From Bacteroidaceae bacterium (GTDB lineage: Bacteria > Bacteroidota > Bacteroidia > Bacteroidales > Bacteroidaceae), in the NCBI GenBank assembly GCA_900770655.1, contig CAAGLA010000020.1, positions 1 through 64,000 on the forward strand: a stretch of 64,000 nucleotides of DNA, given 5' to 3'. A program made the position numbers and the translations under genes. Position 1 is the stretch's first letter; each line of letters opens with the position of its first letter. Positions 44,383 to 53,700 of this stretch are shown one piece after another. Below the pieces are notes generated by a model that searched no databases, was not told the DNA's origin, and saw only the letters and a list, made by a program, of their open reading frames with translations.

Positions 44383-44883
44383 ATGTCGCGCCGCAGCATA
44401 CGCAACTACAAGGCGCAGCCTGTTTCACGCGAACTGATGAATACCATACTGCAGTGTGGTATAAATGCTCCAAATGGGCAGAATAAACAGTCGTGGGAGG
44501 TGCGTGTCGTAGACAATGCCGATTTGCAGAACGAGATTAAAAGTGCAATGGAGGCTGCCGGCGGTGAACGCGCCGCGGGTTGTTTCTACAATGCCCCTGT
44601 GTGGGTCTTCGTTGCACGCGACAAGTCGTACGACTTTTCAACAGTAGATTGTGGTCTGCTTGCCGAAAATATGATGCTCGCTGCAAATTCTATGGGGCTT
44701 GGTTCTGTGTGCTTGGGCAGTCCGGTACGATTTATTGAGACAAGCCCGCAAAGGGATGCCGTGCTGTCAAAACTTGGTTTCAGCGAAGGATATGAACTGT
44801 GTGTTTGCATTGCTTTCGGTTATCCGGCCGAGGCTCCTGCTGCTAAACCGCGCGATATGGGCAAGGTGCGTTTTGTAGACTAA
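44383..44883 (+). CDS. Nitroreductase-family flavoprotein, in frame after the Cys-rich ORF
   Basis: 166 residues counted from the ATG at 44383. MSRRSIRNYKAQPVSRELM and APNGQNKQSWEVRVV are the FMN-binding N-terminal motifs; ENMMLAANSMGLGSVCLGSP and the C-terminal AFGYPAEAP complete the fold. The codons between the upstream TGA and this ATG read RAEAVVDNI, which resembles the usual family start just before the SRRSIR motif. Bacteroidales lipoprotein nitroreductases carry a signal and linker there, so the natural protein may begin at 44050 and be interrupted by TGA. It reduces quinones or nitro compounds with NAD(P)H; the substrate is unknown. Confidence 0.85.
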   Translation: MSRRSIRNYKAQPVSRELMNTILQCGINAPNGQNKQSWEVRVVDNADLQNEIKSAMEAAGGERAAGCFYNAPVWVFVARDKSYDFSTVDCGLLAENMMLAANSMGLGSVCLGSPVRFIETSPQRDAVLSKLGFSEGYELCVCIAFGYPAEAPAAKPRDMGKVRFVD

Positions 44884-44894
44884 AAACAATAATT

Positions 44895-45509
44895 ATGAAG
44901 GTTCTTCTTATCAACGGCAGCCCGCGTAAGGCGGGAAATACTTTCCTTGCTCTTAGCGAGGTTGCCAAAACTCTTGAATCGCTTGGCGTGGAGAGCGAGA
45001 TTGTGCATATTGGCCCTGTGGCTATTCAGGGTTGTATTGCCTGTTTCCGTTGCAAAGGATTGGGGCGTTGTGTATTCAACGATACTCCATACGTTACTGT
45101 GCGTGAAAAACTTGAGAGTGCCGACGGCATAATTATTGGCTCGCCCGTATACTACGCAGGCCCTAACGGGTCGCTTTGTGCATTGCTCGACAGGCTTTTC
45201 TTTTCGAGCAAGCAGCTCCTGCAATATAAACCGGCGGCAGCGGTAGCTGTGTGCCGTAGAGGAGGGGCCAGTGCTACGTTCGACCGTTTGAACAAATATT
45301 TCACTATCAGCAATATGCCTGTTGTGCCTTCGCAGTATTGGAATAGTGTTCACGGGCTTATGCCGGGTGATGCTTTGCAGGATGCAGAAGGACTGCAGAC
45401 TATGCGTACGCTTGCGCGGAATATGGCGTGGATGCTCAAGGCTTTGAACGCCGAAGGGGTAGAACGCCCCGAAAGGGAGGAACCAGTGTCTACAAGTTTT
45501 ATAAGGTAG
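44895..45509 (+). CDS. Flavodoxin-fold NAD(P)H-dependent FMN reductase
   Basis: 204 residues. The N-terminus MKVLLINGSPRKAGNTFLAL is the FMN phosphate loop; IIIGSPVYYAGPNGSLCALLDRLF binds the flavin ring. A compact Cys pattern, GCIACFRCKGLGRC, matches iron-sulfur flavoproteins and may hold a [4Fe-4S] cluster or a redox disulfide. It starts 11 bases after the nitroreductase stop, so the three redox or metal genes (44050-45509) probably share one transcript. Confidence 0.88.
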   Translation: MKVLLINGSPRKAGNTFLALSEVAKTLESLGVESEIVHIGPVAIQGCIACFRCKGLGRCVFNDTPYVTVREKLESADGIIIGSPVYYAGPNGSLCALLDRLFFSSKQLLQYKPAAAVAVCRRGGASATFDRLNKYFTISNMPVVPSQYWNSVHGLMPGDALQDAEGLQTMRTLARNMAWMLKALNAEGVERPEREEPVSTSFIR

Positions 45510-45519
45510 AATTTAAGTG

Positions 45520-45573
45520 TCTATTCATAAAAAAAGTGCTTGGCAACTGCCAAGCACTTTTTTTATGAATAGA
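45520..45573. terminator. 26-bp-arm perfect hairpin, bidirectional terminator
   Basis: Arms 45520-45545 and 45548-45573 are exact reverse complements with a 2-base spacer, between converging genes, with A and T runs inside the arms. Confidence 0.88.
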
Positions 45574-45580
45574 GCGATAC

Positions 45581-47896
45581 TTAATATATTTCCAACTCAT
45601 CGACAAATATGAATGCCGGGTAGTCCTTTGCGGGGTGCCAAGCCGGCATATCACGGTCCGATAGTGCTGTTATCTTTACATAGCGTGCGTTTACCGGTGT
45701 AAATTCAACCTTGTGCTCGTATATTCGGTTTTCATCTTCGGCTGTTAAGTCGGGATAGGTGCTGTCGAATACTGTGGTGAAGTTCTCGCCATCGGTGGAA
45801 ATGGCAACAGTTATTCCCAAGACATCGAAAACCCAGTCGCCCTTGTCGACACTTGTGTTGAATGATACGGAGCTTATCTCTTCTTCCCTTTGAAGGTCTA
45901 TGACAGCTTCAAGGTCTGTTTCGCAGAACCCGAGCCAGCGCCCTGTGCGGTAGTTGGGCGTTCCCTTAAGACCGTCGACGAGTGTTATTTCTCCATTGAA
46001 GGTGTAGTTCTCGTGTATGGGTTGCAGAAGGGTTATAGGGCGTGCGGTGGCTTTGTTAAAGTGTATCTCTTCGCTCAAAAGACGTGTTTTGCCACGGGCC
46101 CCTATGCCAATAGCTTTCAATGTGCAGGAAGTGTTAATCTCTATGGGGCCGGTGTAGAGTGCTGACGATGCTGTTGGCTCACTGCCGTCGAGGGTGTAGT
46201 ATATAGGGGTGTCGTCTATAACCTTCAGGGTCACGGAAATTATATTACGCCGGGTGTCGGTTGTGAATTCCGGTTCTATATCGAGAATATGCTTTGCGTA
46301 ATTGTACTCTCTTAAATCGTAGAGATTAAGTAACGGGAACAGGCGCTGTTTGAAGTCGTCGTAGTCCTTGTTCTCGGGCTTGCACCACTGTACTTCACAG
46401 AGAGCTGCCATACGTGGCAATTCCATATATTCAACGTGGCTGAATGTGGGTACGTACTCGCTCCAGAGGTTGGCCTGCACGCCAATGATATGCTTCTGCT
46501 CCTCGGCTGTGAGTGATTCGTGCATAGGCTCGAAACTGTATACTTTCTCTACTGGAACATAACCGCCAATGGCCAGAGGTTCTTCGGCTGTGTATTTTGT
46601 CTGGTAGTAATCGAAATACATAAATGTAGTTGGTGACATTATGCAGTCGTGCCCTTGCTTTGCTGCCTCAATGCCGCCTTCAATGCCGCGCCAAGAGTGT
46701 ACTGTTGCGTTGGGCGCAAGTCCTCCTTCGAGTATTTCGTCCCAACCTATAATTTGTCTGCCTTTGCTGTTGAGGAAACTTTCGGCATAGTTTATTACAT
46801 AGCTCTGCAGGTACATTTCGGCACTGTGCTTTTCATCGCCTATGATGCCAAGTTCTCTTATGCGCTCTTGGCATTTGGGGCACTGCTCCCATTGTGTCTT
46901 GGGGCACTCGTCACCGCCGATGTGTATATATTCCGAAGGGAAGACCTCTATAATCTCGCTCAGAACATCTTTGATGAACAGGAGGGTTGAGTCGTTGCCG
47001 GCACAGAGTACATTGTCGGAAACTCCCCACATCTTCCAAACCTCGTACGGGCCGCCTGTGCAACCGTATTGTGGGTAGGCTGCGAGTGCTGCCTGCATAT
47101 GGCCGGGAAGGTCTATTTCGGGTATCACTGTTATGTGACGTTCTGCTGCGTACTCAACAATCTCGCGGCACTCCTCCTGTGTGTAGAAGAATGGGCCGTA
47201 GTGTTGTCCGTCGTACTCTCCGCTGTTGCGCCCTATAACGGTTTCATCGCGCTGGGCGGCAATGGTTGTGAGCAGGGGGTATTTCTGTATCTCTATTCTC
47301 CAGCCTTGGTCGTCGGTGAGATGCCAATGGAAACGGTTGAGGTTGTGCAGTGCCAGAATGTCTATGAAACGTTTGATGGAGTCGGTTGTAAAAAAGTGAC
47401 GGGAGACATCCAAGTGCGCTCCACGGTAGCTGAAACGGGGATAGTCGTTTATGGAGACTGCCGGCAGGGTTATGTTGCCGCCATCTGCAATCGGCAGGGA
47501 CTTTTGCAGGGTCTGTATACCGTAGAATACTCCGGCTTCGCTTGCGCCGGTAATTGTTACTCCTTCGTTGTCTACATTAATGGTGTAGCCTTCGCTGTTC
47601 TCTCCTGCATTTCCTGTGGTGAGGGTTATGGCATTCTCTTTTTTGCGTCTGCTTTTTACAATATCGAGTTCAAGCCCTGTCTTCTCTTTTATGTACTGTG
47701 CAAGGAATTGGGCGTTACGTCTCATTCCGCTGTTGCCGTTGTAGACAATTCTTGTGCCGGCATTGAGGGTGAACGGCAGGCCGTTTGAGATGTCAATATC
47801 CTGTGGCAGGGGCACGACACGGTAGTCGGCTGTCTGTGCTTGGGTTAGAAACAATGAACTGCAGATCAGTATTGCAGATAATAGTAGTCGTTTCAT
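45581..47896 (-). CDS. Secreted beta-N-acetylhexosaminidase (GH20)
   Basis: 771 residues with a signal peptide (MKRLLLSAILICSSLFLTQAQ). An N-terminal GH20b domain (about 25-150) precedes the catalytic barrel (150-500): GAHLDVSRHFF, WHLTDDQGW, and the catalytic Asp-Glu pair in IHIGGDECPK (about 323). After it come a chitobiase-type C-terminal domain (PIYYTLDGSEPTASSALYTGPI) and an F5/8 type C-like beta sandwich (about 640-771). It removes terminal beta-GlcNAc or GalNAc from glycans, complementing the sialidase at 9937. It follows the FKBP gene by 12 bases. Confidence 0.95.
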   Translation of the reverse strand: MKRLLLSAILICSSLFLTQAQTADYRVVPLPQDIDISNGLPFTLNAGTRIVYNGNSGMRRNAQFLAQYIKEKTGLELDIVKSRRKKENAITLTTGNAGENSEGYTINVDNEGVTITGASEAGVFYGIQTLQKSLPIADGGNITLPAVSINDYPRFSYRGAHLDVSRHFFTTDSIKRFIDILALHNLNRFHWHLTDDQGWRIEIQKYPLLTTIAAQRDETVIGRNSGEYDGQHYGPFFYTQEECREIVEYAAERHITVIPEIDLPGHMQAALAAYPQYGCTGGPYEVWKMWGVSDNVLCAGNDSTLLFIKDVLSEIIEVFPSEYIHIGGDECPKTQWEQCPKCQERIRELGIIGDEKHSAEMYLQSYVINYAESFLNSKGRQIIGWDEILEGGLAPNATVHSWRGIEGGIEAAKQGHDCIMSPTTFMYFDYYQTKYTAEEPLAIGGYVPVEKVYSFEPMHESLTAEEQKHIIGVQANLWSEYVPTFSHVEYMELPRMAALCEVQWCKPENKDYDDFKQRLFPLLNLYDLREYNYAKHILDIEPEFTTDTRRNIISVTLKVIDDTPIYYTLDGSEPTASSALYTGPIEINTSCTLKAIGIGARGKTRLLSEEIHFNKATARPITLLQPIHENYTFNGEITLVDGLKGTPNYRTGRWLGFCETDLEAVIDLQREEEISSVSFNTSVDKGDWVFDVLGITVAISTDGENFTTVFDSTYPDLTAEDENRIYEHKVEFTPVNARYVKITALSDRDMPAWHPAKDYPAFIFVDELEIY

Positions 47897-47908
47897 AATA
47901 TATTTGTT

Positions 47909-48952
47909 TTATTTGTTTGTTACTTCAAGCAACTCGACGTCGAAACAGAGTGCCTCGTTGGGGCCTATATCGTTCCCTGCACCGCGCTCGCCGTATGCAA
48001 GGTGCCCCGGTATCCACAAAATTATGCGGCCGCCTTTGCCTATGAGTTTCATACCTTCTGTCCAGCCTTTGATTACTCTGTTGAGCGGGAACTCTATGGG
48101 GCTGTCAACATTGGCCTGTTCGGGGCTGTAGAGCATTACCATCTGTTTGCGTTCTTCGGTCATATCGGCCCAACGGTTGCTGTCGAACACCTTGCCGTTT
48201 CTTGTTGTTCCTGTGTAGATAACCTTTACCACATCTTCGTCGTTTATAGCCTTTACGTTCATATCTCCGGGTTCAATAATCTTGTAAAGTATGCCCGAAG
48301 GGGTTGTCTCTACACCTTCCTGTTCCTTTATTGTTGCCAACCAATTCTCCGATTCTACACGGTTGGTTCTTGGTATGACAACTGTAAAATAGTACTCCAT
48401 ATATTGGTTGCAGTCGTTCATTGTGAACCGTGCATTGCCGTTGTGGCTTTCGTTTATTGCAAGCATAAAGGAGCTTTTTTCAATGGGGTAGGGCGCGAAT
48501 GCCATTTTGTATGCATAGTCGGCACCAATGAGTGTAGAAACTATCTCTTTTTCTGTCGGGTCTGTGAAAATCTCTGCTGTACCTGTTGTGTCGCTCATTG
48601 CGGCTCTTATGCGTGAATGGACATCTTCGTTCAGGTATCTGCGCCCTAACTCGTTTATGTTTTCGGGGCTAATGGTTACACCGGCAACGGTAATGCTCTT
48701 GTCGGTGGCAAAGAGAGCGTCTATTGTCGAGTATATTGTTTCGTAATTGAGTTTCAGTTGCGGGAGTATGGTGCCGTGAATATCTTGCGATACCTGATAC
48801 CCTGTGATGTAGGATAGGGTATCGATATCCTCTGTAACTTGCACGGTATTGCCGAAACCCGTGTTTCCCGGGGTGTTTGCAATGATGTCTGAATTGCCGG
48901 CGGCAAAGATACCGCAGAAAATGGCTATAGCCTTTAATAAACTTGTTTTCAT
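47909..48952 (-). CDS. FKBP-type peptidyl-prolyl cis-trans isomerase, exported
   Basis: 347 residues. The hydrophobic N-terminus (MKTSLLKAIAIFCGIFAAG) suggests export. A helical dimerisation part with two FKBP_N-like segments (about 40-215) leads to one FKBP domain (230-345): VKVIYTGTTRNGKVFDSN, FPLNRVIKGWTEGMKLIGKGG and WIPGHLAYGERGAG. It is a periplasmic or outer-membrane folding catalyst; co-transcription with the GH20 enzyme may be coincidental. Confidence 0.9.
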   Translation of the reverse strand: MKTSLLKAIAIFCGIFAAGNSDIIANTPGNTGFGNTVQVTEDIDTLSYITGYQVSQDIHGTILPQLKLNYETIYSTIDALFATDKSITVAGVTISPENINELGRRYLNEDVHSRIRAAMSDTTGTAEIFTDPTEKEIVSTLIGADYAYKMAFAPYPIEKSSFMLAINESHNGNARFTMNDCNQYMEYYFTVVIPRTNRVESENWLATIKEQEGVETTPSGILYKIIEPGDMNVKAINDEDVVKVIYTGTTRNGKVFDSNRWADMTEERKQMVMLYSPEQANVDSPIEFPLNRVIKGWTEGMKLIGKGGRIILWIPGHLAYGERGAGNDIGPNEALCFDVELLEVTNK

Positions 48953-48998
48953 CTCTTTTATATGTTTTGCTTATTGTTAAAATCGCTTCCTTATTTTA

Positions 48999-49006
48999 CA
49001 AAATTA
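48999..49006 (-). promoter_or_regulatory. -7 box (TAATTTTG) for the FKBP-GH20 operon
   Basis: Minus-strand TAATTTTG at 49006-48999 matches TAnnTTTG, 46 bases before the ATG; the -33 region is a partial TTTC. Confidence 0.45.
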
Positions 49007-49120
49007 GAATAATTTATTTGAAAACGAAATGAAACATATACATTTAATAACTCTTTACACTTTATTGCCTTGCAGTGTGCCGGAAATGGCGAGAAATATG
49101 CAATTTAATATATTGCAATG

Positions 49121-49151
49121 TTGGTTTTGTCGCAACTTTACAATATTTTTG
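49121..49151 (+). promoter_or_regulatory. Promoter of the kinase/RapZ fusion gene
   Basis: TTG at 49121-49123, a 20-base spacer and TATTTTTG at 49144-49151, 44 bases before the ATG. Confidence 0.6.
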
Positions 49152-49195
49152 TAACAATGGCAGAGTATGCTGCTGGTTTATCAAATGATTAATTT

Positions 49196-50623
49196 ATGAC
49201 AAACGATATAATTGAACTTTATACCCAAGAGTTCGGTATAGCGCCTGCATCTGTTGTGAAGTTGACGGGTGACGGCTCGAACCGAGTATATTATCGCCTT
49301 TCTTGCGGATGTGAATCTGTTATAGGTGTTGCGGGAACATCGGTTGAGGAGAACCGGGCCTTTATAGCTCTTGCTTCGGCTTTTGCCAACAGTGGCGTGG
49401 CTGCCCCGCGTGTAATTGCAGTTTCGCCTTGCGGCTTGTGTTATCTGCAGGAAGATTTGGGCGACACTACACTGTTTATGCATCTTAAAGAGGCACGCGA
49501 AAGCGGTGTCTTTGGGGAGAGCGACACGGCGTTGTTGTGCAAGGTTATGTCGTTGCTGCCGCGCATACAGTTTGGTGTGCCCCGTTATTTCGACTTTTCG
49601 CTATGCTACCCGGTAGGCGACTTCAGTGAGCGTACCATAATGTGGGACTTCAACTACTTCAAGTATTGTTTTCTCAAAGGAACGGGAGTGGAGTTCAATG
49701 AGAATATTCTGGAAGATGAATTTGACAAGCTTGCAAAGGATATTCTTGCCGACAATGATAATGTGTTCCTCTATCGCGATTTCCAGTCGCGCAATGTGAT
49801 GCTGAAAGAGGGTGTGCCGTATTTCATAGATTTTCAGGGTGGCCGTAAAGGTCCTGTATACTACGATGTGGCTTCGTTCGTGGGGCAGGCACGCGCCAAG
49901 TACCCACCTTCGGCTGTTGCCTTAATGATTGACGCCTATCTGGTTGCTCTGAAGGAGTATAAGAGTGTCGATAAGACCCGTTTTATGGCAGTGCTGAGGC
50001 TCTTCCGTATTTTCCGTCTGCTGCAGAATCTTGGCGCGTATGGCTATCGTGGTCTCTTTGAACGCAAGAAGGCTTTTGTAGAGAGTATTCCATCGGCATT
50101 GCAGCAGCTTTCGGAACTGCTGGAAGAAAAAGACGATTTCCCCTATCTTGCCTCTCTGGTTGAAAAGGTTTCGGTACTGCCTGTCTTTGCCTGCGAGAAA
50201 CCAAGCGAACTGACCGTCGATGTTGTCAGTTTCTCGTACAGAAGGGGAATTCCCGACGACTGCTCGGGAAATGGCGGCGGCTTTGTTTTCGATTGCCGTG
50301 CAATACATAATCCCGGAAGGTATGCCCAATACAAATCACTCACTGGTATGGATGAGCCGGTAAAAAAGTTCCTCGAAGAGAATAGCAATATAAAGGAGTT
50401 CTTGGATAGTGCATATTCACTTGTCGACAATATGGTAGATACGTATCTAAAACGCGGCTTTACTCACATTCAGGTATGTTGCGGGTGTACCGGCGGGCAG
50501 CACCGTTCTGTGTACAGCGCCGAGCATATAGCCCGTCACGTCGCCGAAAAATTCGGTGTGAAAGTGGTGGTAAACCACCTTATGCAGAATATCGGTTATG
50601 TAATTGAAGCGAACCGAAAATAA
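49196..50623 (+). CDS. Fusion of an APH-type sugar kinase (AmgK-like) with a RapZ C-terminal domain
   Basis: 475 residues. Residues about 1-330 form an aminoglycoside-phosphotransferase fold: GDGSNRVYYRL (nucleotide loop), LQEDLGD, the catalytic FLYRDFQSRNVML and the metal-binding FIDFQGG. This resembles AmgK, which phosphorylates MurNAc/GlcNAc at the anomeric carbon in cell-wall recycling. Residues about 345-470 match the C-terminal domain of RapZ (SFSYRRGIP, GFVFDCRAIHNPGR, CGCTGGQHRSVYSAEHIA), which in E. coli senses glucosamine 6-phosphate; the RapZ P-loop domain is missing. The fusion suggests an amino-sugar kinase controlled by an amino-sugar sensor. It is 120 bases upstream of the SEDS-PBP gene on the same strand, tying it to peptidoglycan metabolism. 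Confidence 0.85.
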   Translation: MTNDIIELYTQEFGIAPASVVKLTGDGSNRVYYRLSCGCESVIGVAGTSVEENRAFIALASAFANSGVAAPRVIAVSPCGLCYLQEDLGDTTLFMHLKEARESGVFGESDTALLCKVMSLLPRIQFGVPRYFDFSLCYPVGDFSERTIMWDFNYFKYCFLKGTGVEFNENILEDEFDKLAKDILADNDNVFLYRDFQSRNVMLKEGVPYFIDFQGGRKGPVYYDVASFVGQARAKYPPSAVALMIDAYLVALKEYKSVDKTRFMAVLRLFRIFRLLQNLGAYGYRGLFERKKAFVESIPSALQQLSELLEEKDDFPYLASLVEKVSVLPVFACEKPSELTVDVVSFSYRRGIPDDCSGNGGGFVFDCRAIHNPGRYAQYKSLTGMDEPVKKFLEENSNIKEFLDSAYSLVDNMVDTYLKRGFTHIQVCCGCTGGQHRSVYSAEHIARHVAEKFGVKVVVNHLMQNIGYVIEANRK

Positions 50624-50743
50624 TTCGGGCTTTGAATATTGCCTGCGGGCTAATATTATGTAGAATAATTTATGGCATAATAATTCTTTATGCCATTTTT
50701 TTTTCTTTATTTTGCAAAAATATTGTTAATAAAATCGAACACT

Positions 50744-53700
50744 ATGAATAACTATAAACCAATTGTTTTGGTTACTCTTGTAATTGCTGCATTCTTCTTG
50801 TTGCTCGACAAGAACCATTCGGAATATTTCGATAAAGTAGAGGCCGATTACAAGAATGGGCTGGCCGTAAATCTTTCGGGTAACGTAAGGAAGGACAGTG
50901 TTGCCGGAATGTTGCTGGAACGTGGCTATATAGACAATGCCGCAGAAGCCAATTTTATTGCGGATGTTCTTGTTGCCGGTGTGTACGAGGGCAAGGAACT
51001 CGACAATCTATATTCTCTCAGGAAAAATGTGTGGAAGGTCAGTGCTTCGGCTGTGGATTCTTTGGAAAACAGCTCTTTGCAGCAGAGATGCCTCTCATCG
51101 CGCAGTGCTTTATGGCAAGGTGACAACGAAGTGGATTCTCTTCTACGTGTCAGTGACCTGAATTTGCCTTCACAAACCGATTTGAAGAGCGGTGAATTTG
51201 CAATTGATGTACGTGTTACACGGAAAGATTCATCGGCGGGTTATTTTTCTCGCTTGTTGAAGAGGGATAAAAAGGCTGTCGGGGGCACTTTGGTGTGCCT
51301 TAGGTCGCACTATATAACAACCGTTGCAGCGGATACTGTACACGACCTTCCTTCGTATCGCAGGGTCGAAGATGATATTATTGCCTTTGCAATGACTGAT
51401 GAAAACGGGGAGGCTTCGTTCAAGGGTCTGAACGGAGATTTGTCGTATAGCGTATTGCCGGTTGCCTGCGGTTATGAGTTCGGCTCGCCAAAAGGTACCA
51501 TTGCCGGCTCAATGCGCGAGAAATCGAAGAACGGTAAACTTGTATGTGAATTTACAAGACAGGAGCACAAGGTCACTCTTTTCAGCAGCAACACGCTCAA
51601 CAGAATAAAAGAGGATAGCTCGCTCACAGTGCGTTCGCCTCAGGAATTCCGTGCTGTTATAGTGAAATTCCTTGCATTCTTCTTTGCGGCGTGGTGGGGC
51701 TTGGTTGTTTATGTGAGAATTAGAAGACGTTTCTTCGACGGCGGGCTTATATCTGTTCTTATGCTTCTCACCGGTTTCTGCCTGCTTAATATGTTCTCTA
51801 TTAACAACCCGCTGAACGACAAGATGCTTGGCGTGGATATGGCAAGCGGTATAATAGCGGGTGTTGTGGTTATGGCTTTGCTATATGGCGTGGATTTTGT
51901 ACGTTTCTATCAGGACAGGCTTCCTGTAGGGTTCGATATACCGCTCTCTTTGATGCTGTGGTTCTTTATGCCGTTCCGCAGAAAGATAAGCTATATGACT
52001 GAGAGGTTGCGCAAGCCCGGTTTCTTCTCAAAATGCATTGCCCTTATGGTTGTGCTTCTGTGCACTCCGTTGCTCTTGCTCGATATGCTATTTGTAACAA
52101 GGCTATACACGCCTCTCGATAATCTGTGCAAAAAGTTGCCTAAAGGTTCGGGTTATCTTATTCTTGGCTTGATTTTGACAGCACTTCTTTTTACTCCTCT
52201 TGGACAGGCTGTGGGCGGTATGAAGGTAAACCTCAATATCGGTATCGTTTTCCAGCCAAGCGAGATAACCAAGTATCTGATTATATTCTTTATGGCGGCT
52301 TTCTTCTGCCAAAATGCCGACTCTATCGTGAAATATTCCGAAGAGGGCAATATCTCTCTACTGTGGCCTAAACTTAGGCTGCTTCTCTCTATTGTCGTGG
52401 GGCTTGGAGTGCTTATGGCGCTTTATATGGCACTTGGTGATATGGGCCCGGCTCTGGTCATTGCCTTTACGTTTATAATTCTCTATTCGATAATAAAATC
52501 GAAGACACAGCTCACAAGTGATTCGCAATTCAATTACAAGGATATTCTGACTTCGGATATTGCTATGCTGGTGTATGGTGTTCTCTCTTTTGCCTTTTTC
52601 CTTTTTGTTGGCAACTATCTTGGCAATATGGGAATATTCTGTCTGCTTTGGTTTGTTGTGTGGCTGCTATTCGGTTTCATAAAGAAGAAACAGATTTATG
52701 AAACCCCTATATTGTTCAATATAATTATAGCAGCCTTTATTTTTGGCGGGCAGATATTGTCGGGCATTGATGCTCTTGAGAGTGCCGGGCAACGCCTCGA
52801 AAGCCGAAAGGCTATGTGTACCAATACTTGGGGTGAACTGGGCCTCGATGGTGAAGAGCAAGCTGCCGGCGAGAATACACAGGTTGCGCAGGGCCTGTGG
52901 GCTCTTGCAACGGGCGGTATGTTCGGTCAGGGACTTGGCGGCGGTGACCCGCACGAGGTCCCGGCTTTCCACACCGATATGATACTTGAAAGTATAGGCG
53001 AACAGATGGGCTTTATAGGGCTGTTTGTAGTGGTGGTTGCGCTTGCCTTCCTTTTGAGGCGGGTCATTGTTTTCGGCTACAGGACCAACCACCCGTTTGC
53101 ATTCTTCCTCTGTTCGGGCATATCTATTGTTACAGCCGTACAATTCCTTGTAATTTCGCTCGGAAGTACAGGCATAATACCATTGACAGGTGTTACGGTG
53201 CCTTTCTTCAGTTATGGAAAGGTGAGTATGATTCTTAACCTGTCGGCTATAGGTGTTATACTTGCCATTTCGAATACTGTCTATAAAAAACAGAAACAGA
53301 GCGCTGCATCGTCGGTAGCTGTGCTGAATTCAAAGAATATATCGCGTTATAACTATTCGGTATCGATACTTTCTGCCGTATATTCTCTGCTTATAGTGTT
53401 TGTTCTTGGCGTCTTCCTCAACTATCAGCTCTTTAACCGTGACAACACTCTTGTGCGAAGGCTCTTTGTAAAGAATGTCGACGGGAACCCTGTCGTTGAG
53501 TATAACCCGCGTATATTTAAAATTGCCGAAAAAATGGAGGCGGGTAACATATACGACAGAAACGGCTTGCTGTTGGCAACAAGCAATTATGGCGAGTTGA
53601 CAGATTTCTTTCAGGAAAACGGTGAACTGATGAACGGTTTGGGCTTGTCGCTTATGAAAGACGACCATAAATACCGTTATTATCCGTTCAAAGAGCATCT

